DNA from: Chloroflexota bacterium
Lineage (GTDB): Bacteria > Chloroflexota > Anaerolineae > Anaerolineales > Villigracilaceae
Assembly (NCBI GenBank): GCA_013388855.1
Contig: JACAEM010000039.1
Span: 1-55,476 of the forward strand
DNA: 55,476 bases
Direction: 5' to 3'
Under the pieces are notes generated by a model. That model made no database searches. It was not told where the DNA came from and was given only the letters and a program-made list of their open reading frames with translations. The position numbers and the translations under genes are program-made. Below are positions 8,681 to 17,991 of the stretch, piece after piece; position 1 is the stretch's first letter; each line of letters opens with the position of its first letter.

Positions 8681-8712
8681 GGTACATATCTGGCATATGG
8701 GTATAAGTTTCG
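8681..8712 (+). repeat. Recurrent intergenic element, copy 2
   Basis: Differs from copy 1 by a single base over the 32 nt (C for T at the 14th position). Lies 70 bp after the ATPase stop, so copies 1 and 2 bracket the ATPase as direct repeats. The flanking TCAACCCAGCAG also matches the upstream 12-nt extension. Confidence 0.85.
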
Positions 8713-8802
8713 CAAGCGCGTAGGCGGCACGTAGACGGCGGAAATACATCGCTTCTTGCACGTTTTCCAGAAAAACCGTGGGAACCCAGTCAAAATCAAA
8801 GG

Positions 8803-8830
8803 CGGTGGAGAGTTACCTCTGCCGTTTTTT
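8803..8830 (+). terminator. Intrinsic terminator between convergent genes
   Basis: Stem CGGTGGAG with CTCTGCCG (two G-U pairs), six-base loop, then TTTTTT. It lies between the ATPase and the convergent CPBP gene and could work for both strands. Confidence 0.65.
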
Positions 8831-8887
8831 GTTTATTTCACCAACTTTCAGCCTTCGAGAGTCGTGGGGTCATTGAAAATTTCCTCT

Positions 8888-9805
8888 TCAAGCCGAACCC
8901 AGCGCCAGCAAGATGTATAGCACCAGATCACCCCAGAGGTGCATGAACACGGGTATTCCCAGTCCTTTTGTTTCGACCATTGCCTTGCCGAAGAGGACGG
9001 CGAGCAGTGTGAGATAAATAACGCCTGCCGCTCCGAAGGAAACGCCGCCATAGTAATGCCCCAAGCCGAACCACAACGCCATCATCCAGACGGCTTGTCG
9101 TTTCCCGACAATCTGCCATAGTTGAGAAAGCGGCGCGGCGCGGTATGCCATCTCTTCGCCAAAGGCATTCATCATGGCAAGGATGAACACCATTGGAAGA
9201 ATGGGCAGGATATCGGCAATCGTTATTGACAGGGAGTTCATCGCCAGGATACCTGCTGTGAACAATGCCGTCAGAAGGAGCGCGATCAGCGGACCTGCTA
9301 CTTTCCACCGGAGACGCATTCCTTCCGCGGGCGCGTTGATATTTCCCAAGGTAAAAAAGAAATCGCCGCGTTTCTGCCCCATCAAGGCAAGAACGCCTGC
9401 AAGCGCCAATGCCGTCAGGACGATCCCCAATCTATCGCCGAAAGACAAGATGAGCCACGGTTTATCTGGACCGAACCAGGAGACCCAGACCGAAGTTCCC
9501 GTAAGCCAGGACATTCCAATCGTGACCACGTAGATCATGGTCATAATCAGGAAATACCCTCGCAACGGTCTCACGGCTGACCATACAAAGGTAAGCGCAA
9601 CAAGCGCTATACCTACGACGATCCACCACCACATGCTCCACTCGGAGAAGGGAGCTACGCCCAACTCGCTGAGAATGATCTGCGGTAAACGGCTGAGCAA
9701 CAGGGTGCCCAGCCAGGCAGTCAGAATCAACATCGCTCGTGAAGAAGTTGGTGCGTTGATCCTCCCCTGTTCTTTGACAAGACTTTCAGACGATAAATGG
9801 TTCAT
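8888..9805 (-). CDS. CPBP family intramembrane protease (1 of 6)
   Basis: 305 residues, eight or so hydrophobic helices. The CPBP (Abi/Rce1-like) motifs are present: GEEMAYR (EExxxR), FGLGH (FxxxH) and HLWGD (third His motif). The family includes eukaryotic Rce1 CaaX proteases and bacterial proteins linked to bacteriocin maturation or immunity; substrates are mostly unknown. The start at 9805 is chosen because AAGGAGAA precedes it; the longer in-frame version has no ribosome-binding site. Its start overlaps the 3' end of the preceding CPBP gene when that gene's frameshift is corrected, so the two are translationally coupled. Last gene of the minus-strand cluster. Confidence 0.88.
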   Translation of the reverse strand: MNHLSSESLVKEQGRINAPTSSRAMLILTAWLGTLLLSRLPQIILSELGVAPFSEWSMWWWIVVGIALVALTFVWSAVRPLRGYFLIMTMIYVVTIGMSWLTGTSVWVSWFGPDKPWLILSFGDRLGIVLTALALAGVLALMGQKRGDFFFTLGNINAPAEGMRLRWKVAGPLIALLLTALFTAGILAMNSLSITIADILPILPMVFILAMMNAFGEEMAYRAAPLSQLWQIVGKRQAVWMMALWFGLGHYYGGVSFGAAGVIYLTLLAVLFGKAMVETKGLGIPVFMHLWGDLVLYILLALGSA

Positions 9806-10587
9806 GAGATTCTCCTTTTGAGTGAGTAAACGGTTGAACGATGTCGCGGAGCAAATGCAATCCGTATGTTGCAAGCGGGAGCATGAAGAGGCTCAGCAAC
9901 AGCCATGAGGAGGGTGTCGCTTCCGTGCCGTTGCTCGCGAGGTTCAGATAACCCGCAACATTCAATGACCCATGGAAAAGAGCCGCAGGGTAAATACTTC
10001 CTCCCCGCAGTACCAGTCCGCCGAAAAAAAATACCCAGCAGGAATGCTGCGATGATTCGGAAAAGGACGATTTGTAATGGCTCGCCAGCCGGGTAGATGA
10101 CATGCATACCGCCGAAAAAGAGCGAGGAAACCAGGACGCTCCTGAGTACGCCGCGGTTTGTGCTGCCCCACGCGCGGATAAAACTGTGCATGATCAAACC
10201 TCGAAATGCAATTTCTTCCAATAATGCATGAGTCATCAGGAACAGGATTACGATGCTCGTGAATAATGGGTCGGAGGAGCTGAAATCGAGATTTCCCGTC
10301 ATCGCATAGGCTGACACAGCAATAGAGTAAGCGAGCGGAATGATGAGCATGAGCCATGTGCGCGGCTGTCCCAGCGACGTGAATCCTGCCGAATGCAACC
10401 AGCCCAGGCGCGAGAGAACGATGAGCAGAATAAATATCGAGACCAGCCTGCCGATTGTGCTGCCGATGTACCAGCCAGAGGTCTCTGCGGCGGATGCTCT
10501 ACCAACAAGAATGGATGACGCCAACACCAGCAGGATAAAAACAATGGTGATGAGAAAACCGAAAGCAAGCGGATGTTTCGTTGACAA
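9786..10587 (-). CDS. CPBP family intramembrane protease (2 of 6), frameshifted at a T8 tract
   Basis: The 5' part carries LLEEIAFRG and FFGGMH; after a run of eight T (8 A on the plus strand, 10024-10031) the reading frame loses homology. The other frame continues as GGLVLRGGSIYPAALFHGSLN, restoring the third motif (HGSLN), and ends at 9786. With seven T the protein is continuous (about 266 residues). Either a homopolymer sequencing error, a recent mutation, or a slippage-controlled gene. The uncorrected frame runs to 9802 with a non-CPBP tail. Follows an ABC permease gene by 12 bp on the minus strand. Confidence 0.75.
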
Positions 10588-10599
10588 GGATGAGTTCTC

Positions 10600-12159
10600 C
10601 TATTTCTGTATCTGCCTTGCCCTGCCAATAAAGGATGCGACAATCAGGGCAAGGGATAATGGCAGGAAGAAACCGATGTTCCCATCACTGTTCGCGCCAT
10701 AGAAATCCACTGCCTCCACTTTGTTGATCGCCAGATACCAAAGGGAGATGTACAACACTTCGAACAACTTCGAACTGTTGCTCCAAATGCCCAGCGCGAG
10801 GGCGAGGCTTGGGATGAACAGCGCGGCAGAAAACCACGCAAGCAGACCCTCACCATCGCCTGCGCTTGATAACTTGATAAAGGCTCCGCTTCCCGTCAAC
10901 ACGGTGACGATGAAACCCGCCAACCACGTCGCAGGGAGTTGCCGAGTCAGTGGCGCGGCGGCAGAGAAGACCATCTGTCCGACGTTATGCCGCATCTCGC
11001 GGCTTCCCATGCCTGACCAGACCAGGACAGGCAGGAGCCAGGTGATGGGGAGAATATAGGCGCGCACAGGTTCAGGTTTCATGAGCAAGGCGGCTAGAAT
11101 CAGTCCGCCTGTTATGGCGAACCACCACCACCGCAATCCCTTGAGCAGGAGTTTCAGTTCCAGAAAGAGGACGCGGGTGAAGGCAAGACTGTCAGGTCGC
11201 GCGGTCAGGGGAGTCAGATGAACGGAGGATAAGGATTGGGTTGCAGGAACAGATTGAGGCGTCGGATGGGAAACGTGGCGCTGCGCAGTCATCCGTATAG
11301 TTCTGACGCGTGAAGAGTCGAAACGGTCAAAGAAAATGGACGAGGTCAATGTCAACGCGAGCGCAACGCCGAAGAACATGAAGCGCGTCAGAAGGATATC
11401 GAGAGTCCAGTCCACGCCGAGCCACGTGAACACGCCTGTAATGGGCGTATCGGTCAAACCCAGGGCGAAGTTGCCGCCGTAATCGGGAAATATCGCTTTC
11501 GCCGCCGCTCCCATGCTTTGTTGAAGGAGCGTCAGACCGAGCGGGTCGAGGGCGGGATTGTTTTTACCCAATGTGATCGCCGCTGAAATGGTGGAGGCGA
11601 AGAGGATAAAGTAGATGATGTTTCCGAAGCCACCCTGCAGGAAGCCGATGCTTTCGAATAGAACCGCCAGCGCGGCGGTCAGTGCCAGCATAGGCAAAGC
11701 GATGAAGAGGAAGGGGGTCAGGAGCGCGAGGAAATCGAACTGCCTGCTTTCGCCAGCCAGCAGTTGAATCAAAAACGCGACAATGGCAAGGACAACGACC
11801 ATTGCAATGAACACGACAAAATTGCTCAGCCATTTACCAAGCATGTACAGCGGACGTGTGAGCGGCGTGGTCGCCATGATCTGACCGACGCCCGTCTCGC
11901 GGTCGCGCGCCACGGAGCCTTTGACGAGATAGAAACCGAACCAGCCAAGCATAAATGACGCAATGATCGCCAACATGCCCCCCACCCAGGCGGAGTTGAA
12001 TTCCCCGCGATAATCTCCGAGCTGGACAGTGAAATTGCCGATCCCCGCCTGATAACCGAGGAAGACCACCGCGCCCAGCATGACGAGGAAACTGTAGCGG
12101 CGCACGCGTTCGAGAAAATCGGCGCGGGCGATGTGATAGACGACACGCGCGGCGCTCAT
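10600..12159 (-). CDS. ABC-2 type transporter permease, large two-module form
   Basis: 519 residues with about twelve hydrophobic helices in two blocks, joined by a soluble linker near residues 235-285 (after ITVL-like helices, the text FDSSRVRTIRMTAQRHVSHP). The first block starts ARADFLERVRRYSFLVMLGAVVFLGY, typical of ABC-2 exporters. The start at 12159 overlaps the ATPase stop (ATGA), which overrides a longer upstream in-frame extension. Pairs with the ATPase at 12156. Substrate unknown; the CPBP neighbours suggest a peptide or lipid-like product. Confidence 0.85.
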   Translation of the reverse strand: MSAARVVYHIARADFLERVRRYSFLVMLGAVVFLGYQAGIGNFTVQLGDYRGEFNSAWVGGMLAIIASFMLGWFGFYLVKGSVARDRETGVGQIMATTPLTRPLYMLGKWLSNFVVFIAMVVVLAIVAFLIQLLAGESRQFDFLALLTPFLFIALPMLALTAALAVLFESIGFLQGGFGNIIYFILFASTISAAITLGKNNPALDPLGLTLLQQSMGAAAKAIFPDYGGNFALGLTDTPITGVFTWLGVDWTLDILLTRFMFFGVALALTLTSSIFFDRFDSSRVRTIRMTAQRHVSHPTPQSVPATQSLSSVHLTPLTARPDSLAFTRVLFLELKLLLKGLRWWWFAITGGLILAALLMKPEPVRAYILPITWLLPVLVWSGMGSREMRHNVGQMVFSAAAPLTRQLPATWLAGFIVTVLTGSGAFIKLSSAGDGEGLLAWFSAALFIPSLALALGIWSNSSKLFEVLYISLWYLAINKVEAVDFYGANSDGNIGFFLPLSLALIVASFIGRARQIQK

Positions 12160-13097
12160 GACTCGCCTCCGATAAAGTACAAATACGCATCTTCGAGATT
12201 CGGACTCACGCTTCCTGCCTGGACCTCGGGCTGACTTGCGCTGACCACACGCACCTGCACGCCGTCGCTCCTGCGGATCGTTCCGCTGACGATATATTTC
12301 TGCTTGAGCGCCACCAGTTCTTCGCTGGACACGCTCCACTCCCAAACCTTGCCTTCCACTTCCTTCAATAGACTTTCAGGCGCGGCGGTCCGCAGAAGAC
12401 GACCCTTGTTGACGAGCGCGATGTGTGTTGCGGTCGCCTCCACATCCGAGACGATGTGCGTGGATAGAATCACAATCCTTTCTCCTGATAAGTCTGACAG
12501 CAGATTCCGAAACCTGACCCTCTCTTCGGGGTCCAAGCCGACAGTCGGTTCATCAACGATGAGGAGTTGCGGGTCGTTCAACAAAGCCTGGGCGATGCCG
12601 ACGCGTTGTTTCATCCCGCCCGAATATCCGCCCAACGGACGTTTCGCCGCTTCGACCAGATTGACCACCTGAAGTAATTCGTCAATCCTTCTTTTCGCGG
12701 TTTTGGAATCCAAGCCTTTGATCGCCGCCATGTATTCAAGGAACTCCACCGCGGACAAATTCGGGTATACGCCGAAATCCTGCGGCAAATACCCCAGCAC
12801 CGCGCGGAGTTCGTCGGGAGATTTGGCGATGTCCGTGCTCTTCCATGTGACCGTGCCAGACGTGGCTTTAGTAATGGTCGCCAGGATGCGCATCAGCGTG
12901 GATTTGCCCGCGCCGTTAGGACCGAGTAAGCCGAGGATGCCAGGACCGAGTTCGAGCGTGAAATCGCGCAAGCCCCAGTTCCTGTTGTTGTATTGTTTGC
13001 TCACATTCTGGATGCTCATCACCATTGACTGGGTTGGCGCGGCGGCAGAAGTGAATATTGTTTTGGGTTGCGTAGTAGTTTGAGTAGTCATTATCAT
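12156..13097 (-). CDS. ABC transporter ATP-binding protein (exporter type)
   Basis: 313 residues. Walker A GPNGAGKST, Q-loop LPQDFG, signature YSGGMKQR, Walker B LLIVDEPTVGLDP and switch His in STHIVSD. A 30-residue unstructured N-terminal tail rich in Thr/Gln precedes the domain, and a 75-residue C-terminal extension after the switch follows. An in-frame ATG at 13091 is an equally plausible start. Overlaps its permease by four bases. Energises the exporter at 10600. Confidence 0.92.
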   Translation of the reverse strand: MIMTTQTTTQPKTIFTSAAAPTQSMVMSIQNVSKQYNNRNWGLRDFTLELGPGILGLLGPNGAGKSTLMRILATITKATSGTVTWKSTDIAKSPDELRAVLGYLPQDFGVYPNLSAVEFLEYMAAIKGLDSKTAKRRIDELLQVVNLVEAAKRPLGGYSGGMKQRVGIAQALLNDPQLLIVDEPTVGLDPEERVRFRNLLSDLSGERIVILSTHIVSDVEATATHIALVNKGRLLRTAAPESLLKEVEGKVWEWSVSSEELVALKQKYIVSGTIRRSDGVQVRVVSASQPEVQAGSVSPNLEDAYLYFIGGES

Positions 13098-13109
13098 CTC
13101 TCTATTCTG

Positions 13110-13916
13110 TTACTTGGTTCCCACCTGTCCAGCGCTCACCATTCCCTGTTTGTTCACAAGGTTGCGTTGCAGGTTCACGCCAAAGAGGAGGATCAAAACA
13201 AAAGCCGCCGCCAGGACTACAACCGCCTGTGCCCAAACCGCCTGTTCGATTGCAAGCCCGGCAAGCAGGAATTGGGGAGAATAATCGATCGCAAAATGGA
13301 ATAGGATTGCCATTGCGAGGCTGCCTTGTGTGTGAACAAACAGCCATGTCATCACCACGGATAGTCCAACTGGAACAAGAAAAGTCGGCATCCAGGGTCT
13401 GCCATCAACCAGACCGATACCGATATGCAGGATGCCCCACAGGATGCCTATGATCAGGGCGGAAGAGAGAGGCGAACGATGAACCAGCAGTCTCGGCAGG
13501 GCATAACCCCGCCAGCCCAGTTCCTCCAAAACGGCGACGAGCAGGATCAGGATGAAGTTGGTGATCAACTGTGAGGAGGCTGGAACACTGAACTGGACTT
13601 TGGGAGCCCATCCCAGGAAAAATGCCAATACATCAGCAAGCAGGATGATCCCGACAGACAATGCAAGGGCAACTACATACCACTTAAGACCAACCTGCCA
13701 TTGAAATACCTTCTTCAACAACATCGCCGCGCTTTTTACTCCCTCAGCGAGCGCGGTAAGCAGGATTGCCAGGGTTGAAGGGACCAAAAGCAACAACAAG
13801 GCGATCAAGACCGTGGGAAGTGGCAGGAAAAGCGCCATGGCTAGGCTGATGAGTGGAGTCAGGACCAGATAGATCGTCAAGGAATACTGTTCAATAAAAG
13901 TTGGCTTTGTGTTCAT
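13110..13916 (-). CDS. CPBP family intramembrane protease (3 of 6)
   Basis: 268 residues. Motifs: LEELGWRGYALPRL, ILWGILH and LFHFAIDY. The N-terminus MNTKPTFIEQYSL closely resembles that of CPBP 4 (MNTKSTFLEHYAL), so the two look like a tandem duplication that has since diverged. AAGGAGAAAACC precedes the start. Lies 12 bp upstream of the ABC ATPase, in the same transcription unit. Confidence 0.9.
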   Translation of the reverse strand: MNTKPTFIEQYSLTIYLVLTPLISLAMALFLPLPTVLIALLLLLVPSTLAILLTALAEGVKSAAMLLKKVFQWQVGLKWYVVALALSVGIILLADVLAFFLGWAPKVQFSVPASSQLITNFILILLVAVLEELGWRGYALPRLLVHRSPLSSALIIGILWGILHIGIGLVDGRPWMPTFLVPVGLSVVMTWLFVHTQGSLAMAILFHFAIDYSPQFLLAGLAIEQAVWAQAVVVLAAAFVLILLFGVNLQRNLVNKQGMVSAGQVGTK

Positions 13917-13957
13917 TGAGGTTTTCTCCTTCTAAAAAGTTGGTTTTCAGGGAATAC

Positions 13958-14992
13958 TTACTGTGCCACAATTGCTGATTTCTTTGCTGGTTCACGCTGC
14001 AAGTCTGGTCCATAGATTAAGATCAAAACAAGACTGACTACAACGGTTATCGCGGTCATTAACCACAGTTGCTGGGTTAAAGAAATTCCTCCATTGAGGA
14101 AGACAAAATAACTCTGCCCAAAATGAAACAGGATGGGGATTACAAGGTTGCCTCGCGTTTGGATATATAGCCAGGTCAGGACTACAGATAATCCGATGAT
14201 ATATAGGATGCTTGGAAGCCAATGCGAGCCTGCGTTCATCTGCCCGGGCAGAATCAAACCAAGATGTATCACTCCCCAGATGACTCCGATGAACAAAGCA
14301 GAATAGAGCGGCGAACGATTGGTCAATAGTTTGGGCAGAATAAAGCCGCGCCAGCTCAACTCCTCCGCTATGGCGCCGATGATGATGAAGACCCCGATAA
14401 TGATGTATTGCGGGAGAGACCAGGGCGTGAGTTGGATGGCGGGAATCCATCCGAGAAGCAGCGCCAGCGCGCTCATCGTCAAACGCAAGCCGAAAGCAAG
14501 TCCAAACACGATGGCATACCACTTGAAGCCAATCCGCCATTGGAATAGTTTTTTCAACAGCACACCCACACCTTTTCGTCCATCAGTCAGCGTGGTGAGG
14601 ACAATCGCTATAAGCGCGGGGACGAGGACCATCATCAACGGGACGATCTCAGGCGGAACATGCAGAAAAAGCGGAATGGCGAGGCTGATCAACGGGGTTA
14701 GAATGATGAATAGCGGCAATGCATAATGCTCGAGAAAAGTTGATTTAGTGTTCATGGTAATATCTCCTTCCATTCGATCTTCATCGGACAGGGTATTCAC
14801 TGAAACCAGCGTCAAACCCAGGCTGCTGATCCGTTTGAGAACGCCCTGCAGAGCAGCCTGGTCTGGAATGGAACCTGAGAGCAGGGCGTCGCCGCCTTCC
14901 AGGTTGGAGAGGGTCAACCCATCGAACATGTCTGCCAGGGTCACATCCAGATGTCCTCTGACCTTGATTTGATATTGTGTAGGTTTTTCCAT
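13958..14992 (-). CDS. CPBP family intramembrane protease (4 of 6) with fused or coupled N-terminal 80-residue domain
   Basis: 344 residues if read from 14992. Residues 1-79 form a small soluble domain (IKVRGHLDVTLADMFDGLTL, then LLSGSIPDQAALQGVLKRI, then LGLTLVSVN), a type seen elsewhere as a stand-alone protein of about 80 residues with unknown function. Residue 80 is the methionine of MNTKSTFLEHYAL, the normal start of the paralogous CPBP 3, and a strong GGAAGGAGAT lies just before that codon (ATG at 14755). So either a true fusion or two overlapping products are made. CPBP motifs: AEELSWRGFILPKL, VIWGVIH and FHFGQSY. Confidence 0.85.
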   Translation of the reverse strand: MEKPTQYQIKVRGHLDVTLADMFDGLTLSNLEGGDALLSGSIPDQAALQGVLKRISSLGLTLVSVNTLSDEDRMEGDITMNTKSTFLEHYALPLFIILTPLISLAIPLFLHVPPEIVPLMMVLVPALIAIVLTTLTDGRKGVGVLLKKLFQWRIGFKWYAIVFGLAFGLRLTMSALALLLGWIPAIQLTPWSLPQYIIIGVFIIIGAIAEELSWRGFILPKLLTNRSPLYSALFIGVIWGVIHLGLILPGQMNAGSHWLPSILYIIGLSVVLTWLYIQTRGNLVIPILFHFGQSYFVFLNGGISLTQQLWLMTAITVVVSLVLILIYGPDLQREPAKKSAIVAQ

Positions 14993-15053
14993 TCGTCACC
15001 GAGCTTTTTTTGAGTTATGCGGCAAGGTATCCTTTTTTCATTTGTTGCTCAAA

Positions 15054-15881
15054 TCAAAACTCTTCACGCCCGAAGCGCCAGAGCGCCAGGATGGTCATTA
15101 CAGCAATTTCGATTCCGGTTGCTATGATGGGCACGGGCCAAATGGACGGCAGAGATGCTCCCAGCGCCAATCCCCCCGCGACATCCGGCAGGGGCCAGGG
15201 GGTTGCGATCAATATCTGCATGGGCATAAATCCCTTCAACAGCAAACCAGCCATGAAGAAGCCGATCCCAATCCCGGCAATGGGACCGCGGCTGCTGAAG
15301 AACGTTCCCAGCATCAAAGTCAGCGTCAGATAGAAAAGCTGCCCCAAAATAACGAGCCCCACCCCGTATAAGAACGGGATCAGGGGAAGTGACGCAGGAA
15401 TCAACGCCCTCATCGTGATATAGAAAATCGTGGAAGGGATCAAGATGGCTGTGACAAAGAATCCAATGGCATACGCAAGCAGTTTTGCCAGGATGAACGC
15501 CGAGCGCGAAGCCGGTTTGGACATTGCCCAGGCTGCAGTCCCCAGTTGCTTCTCGCCCACGATCGCGCCCTGAGTCGTGATGACGGTTCCCATCCCTATG
15601 ATCCCAACGCTCATCGGCAGGAAGGTTTGAACGACCTCCTGCAACAAATCATTCGGTGTTATTGATTCAGTTAAAGCCACAATGGTGGAGATGCCGTTCA
15701 AGATCAATACCCAGATCAAAGTTTGCACCCACCAGGTTCGGGTCCCCCACCATTGTCCCAACTCCTTGCGCAGCATGTTGCCGAAGCCGCCCAGCCAGGC
15801 GCGCTCACGCACGGGGATCAATCCCTGCCGCGCGGCGAGAATGCGATCTTGATTGCCAACTGATTTCGATTGCGCGTTCAT
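15054..15881 (-). CDS. ABC-2 type transporter permease
   Basis: 275 residues, six hydrophobic helices, with the N-terminal amphipathic stretch (NMLRKELGQWWGTRTWWVQTLIWVLIL) typical of ABC-2 permeases. The start overlaps the ATPase stop at 15878 by four bases, so the pair is coupled. Forms the second exporter of the CPBP cluster. Substrate unknown. Confidence 0.88.
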   Translation of the reverse strand: MNAQSKSVGNQDRILAARQGLIPVRERAWLGGFGNMLRKELGQWWGTRTWWVQTLIWVLILNGISTIVALTESITPNDLLQEVVQTFLPMSVGIIGMGTVITTQGAIVGEKQLGTAAWAMSKPASRSAFILAKLLAYAIGFFVTAILIPSTIFYITMRALIPASLPLIPFLYGVGLVILGQLFYLTLTLMLGTFFSSRGPIAGIGIGFFMAGLLLKGFMPMQILIATPWPLPDVAGGLALGASLPSIWPVPIIATGIEIAVMTILALWRFGREEF

Positions 15882-16849
15882 TTCTTTGACTCCTCTCCAA
15901 CCATGCTCAGGAAGACTTCTTCCAGGTTGTGCGTCTTGCGACCGAAACTTTTCACGCTTACACTCCGATCTTCCAGGATAAGACGCAGCATCTGATCCTC
16001 TGCGGCATCCGCGTCGCTGACATTCACCTGCCAGTTGACCGCGCCATTATTGGACTTAGCGCTCAACGACCGGACCCAGGGCTGCCTGGCCACCCGAGCC
16101 TGCGCCCCGCTGACAGACCCTTTGATGGTCACGTTATAAACAACGGATGAGCCGCTTCCGTTCAACAGTTCCTGGATCGGCGCCTCCGCCACCAGCCCGC
16201 CGCGATTCAGAATGGCGACCCGATCACTGACGCGCTGCACATCATCAAGGATGTGGGTGGAGTAGAAGATGGTTGTGTGTTTGCGTAAAGTTTCCATCAC
16301 GGTCAACACATCGCGCCTGCCCTGCGGATCGAGCGACGCGGCGGGTTCATCCAGAATCAAAAGGTCTGGATAGTTGACCTGCGCTTGCGCGATACCCAGA
16401 CGCTGACGTTCACCGCCGGAAAAGCCTTTGATCGGGCGGTCGGCTTTGTCTTCCAGCCCGACAAGTTCGAGCATCTCCTCCACGCGCGCTTCGATCAAAT
16501 CTTTTGGACCTTGATAAAAGAAGCGCGCCGTATAACGCAGAGTCTGGCGGGCGGTCATGTGTTCATAGTAGCGCGGGTCCTGGGCGAGATAACCAACTTT
16601 TCTGCGGACTGCGAGACTCTCCTGTGTAATATCCTTCTCGAAGATCAGGGCTTTCCCCGCAGTTGGGCGAGTCAACCCCAGGAGCATCTTGATGGTCGTG
16701 CTCTTGCCCGCTCCGTTGGGACCCAGGAACCCGAAGATTGAATTCCTGGGGACTTGCAGGTTGAGACCCTGCAATGCGTTCACGCCTTTGTAGGTCTTGG
16801 TCAATTCCTGCGTGTGGATGACATTTCCATTGGATGTGTTCGTATCCAT
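15878..16849 (-). CDS. ABC transporter ATP-binding protein (exporter type)
   Basis: 323 residues. Walker A GPNGAGKST, Q-loop LAQDPRYYEHM, signature FSGGERQR, Walker B LLILDEPAASLDP and switch His in STHILDD. A C-terminal extension of about 90 residues follows, as in CcmA/YhaQ-like exporters. Partner permease at 15054. No Shine-Dalgarno stands out except AAGGA at a suitable distance. The 280-bp gap upstream suggests its own promoter. Confidence 0.92.
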   Translation of the reverse strand: MDTNTSNGNVIHTQELTKTYKGVNALQGLNLQVPRNSIFGFLGPNGAGKSTTIKMLLGLTRPTAGKALIFEKDITQESLAVRRKVGYLAQDPRYYEHMTARQTLRYTARFFYQGPKDLIEARVEEMLELVGLEDKADRPIKGFSGGERQRLGIAQAQVNYPDLLILDEPAASLDPQGRRDVLTVMETLRKHTTIFYSTHILDDVQRVSDRVAILNRGGLVAEAPIQELLNGSGSSVVYNVTIKGSVSGAQARVARQPWVRSLSAKSNNGAVNWQVNVSDADAAEDQMLRLILEDRSVSVKSFGRKTHNLEEVFLSMVGEESKK

Positions 16850-16911
16850 GATTAATCCTTCCTGGGCTTAATCGCTCATCTTACGCACTTTAAACCTTTA
16901 CACTCTCAGGC

Positions 16912-16983
16912 GTGTCACCCTGAGCGACAGCGAAGGGTCTCTACAATAATCTCAGAGATTCTTCGCTCCGCTCAGAATGACAT
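16912..16983. repeat. Imperfect palindromic intergenic repeat (REP/MITE-like)
   Basis: The left arm GTGTCACCCTGAGCG...AGCGAAGGGTCTCT and the right arm AGAGATTCTTCGCT...CGCTCAGAATGACA are imperfect inverted copies around a short AT-rich loop. The motif (C)TGAGCG-AGCGAAG is a very widespread type of dispersed palindrome in bacteria of several phyla. The rest of the 16850-17129 gap shows no gene. Confidence 0.7.
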
Positions 16984-17129
16984 TGCGTAAGGTGAGTTAA
17001 TCAGCCGCCGTTGGCTGATTTGCGGTTATGCTCATGGTGGCTTCCGGCTTGGGCTCCAACTCCCTGCGGGAGCGTCACTGAAAGTAAAGGTATTTTCTTT
17101 ACAAAGTACTAAACCTCTTTATCTATTGG

Positions 17130-17912
17130 TCATCCACCGAAATAGTGCTGCACGAAGCTTATGGTATCCAATACAGCATGCGCGAAGATCAGAGGCCACA
17201 GATTCCGTCGTATGGTCAAAAATGCCGCCCCAAATAGAAGACCCGCTACAATGATCCGAATTACGCCTCCCAGCCCCTGATACGTGTGACCCAGTCCGAA
17301 GATTATTGCGCTGCCAACCAAAGCAATCACCCAGGCGAGCTTCGTGTTCTTCCCTTGGAGATCAACGAGCCGGTTCATCAGGTAGCCGCGCCATAAGAGC
17401 TCCTCAAGGAATCCAGCCGTAAACCACGCAGCGACCACGTTGAGGATCAGATTAGGCAAATTGCCGCGCAAGAAATCAAAGCGACTGAGGTCCTGCTGTG
17501 CAACTGGGAAAACGAGTTGGATCAGCGAAATAAGCAATGGAAATGAAACGATGATGCCGACAGTTACGCCAATGCCCATCAAGATCGTACGTCCCCAGCC
17601 CTTTGGCCGCGCCAACCCGAAGTCGCTCCAGGTACTGCCTCGTAGTCTCGATACAACCCAAAAGATCGCTATCGTGAGTACCAGGCCCAGATTAACAAGT
17701 GGCCCCCCGGCAAGTACAAGTCCACCACCAAGTGGAAGGAAGTCGTCACCACCCAAGCGATTGCTTATTACCAAGAGTATATACAATGGAACAAACACAA
17801 CCGCGATTTCCAGCAGGATAGCGAGCTTGTTTGTTCGTAACAACTCACCAAATTTTTCCTGAAATGGTTTTGAGTCTTTCATTTTTGTTCGATCAGACAA
17901 GTTTGTGTTCAT
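17130..17912 (-). CDS. CPBP family intramembrane protease (5 of 6)
   Basis: 260 residues. Motifs: LEELLWRGYLMNRL, IIFGLGHTY and FAHAVLD. The start at 17912 follows AGAAGGAGAATCAA; the longer in-frame upstream extension has no ribosome-binding site and is rejected. A soluble N-terminal tail (MNTNLSDRTKMKDSKPFQEKF) precedes the first helix. Separated by 79 bp from CPBP 6. Confidence 0.9.
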   Translation of the reverse strand: MNTNLSDRTKMKDSKPFQEKFGELLRTNKLAILLEIAVVFVPLYILLVISNRLGGDDFLPLGGGLVLAGGPLVNLGLVLTIAIFWVVSRLRGSTWSDFGLARPKGWGRTILMGIGVTVGIIVSFPLLISLIQLVFPVAQQDLSRFDFLRGNLPNLILNVVAAWFTAGFLEELLWRGYLMNRLVDLQGKNTKLAWVIALVGSAIIFGLGHTYQGLGGVIRIIVAGLLFGAAFLTIRRNLWPLIFAHAVLDTISFVQHYFGG

Positions 17913-17991
17913 TTGATTCTCCTTCTGAAAGATTATTTGTTGTGCCCTTGAATGTGAGAAAACAAGGGCACAACCTTTGGAATATAGTCCC

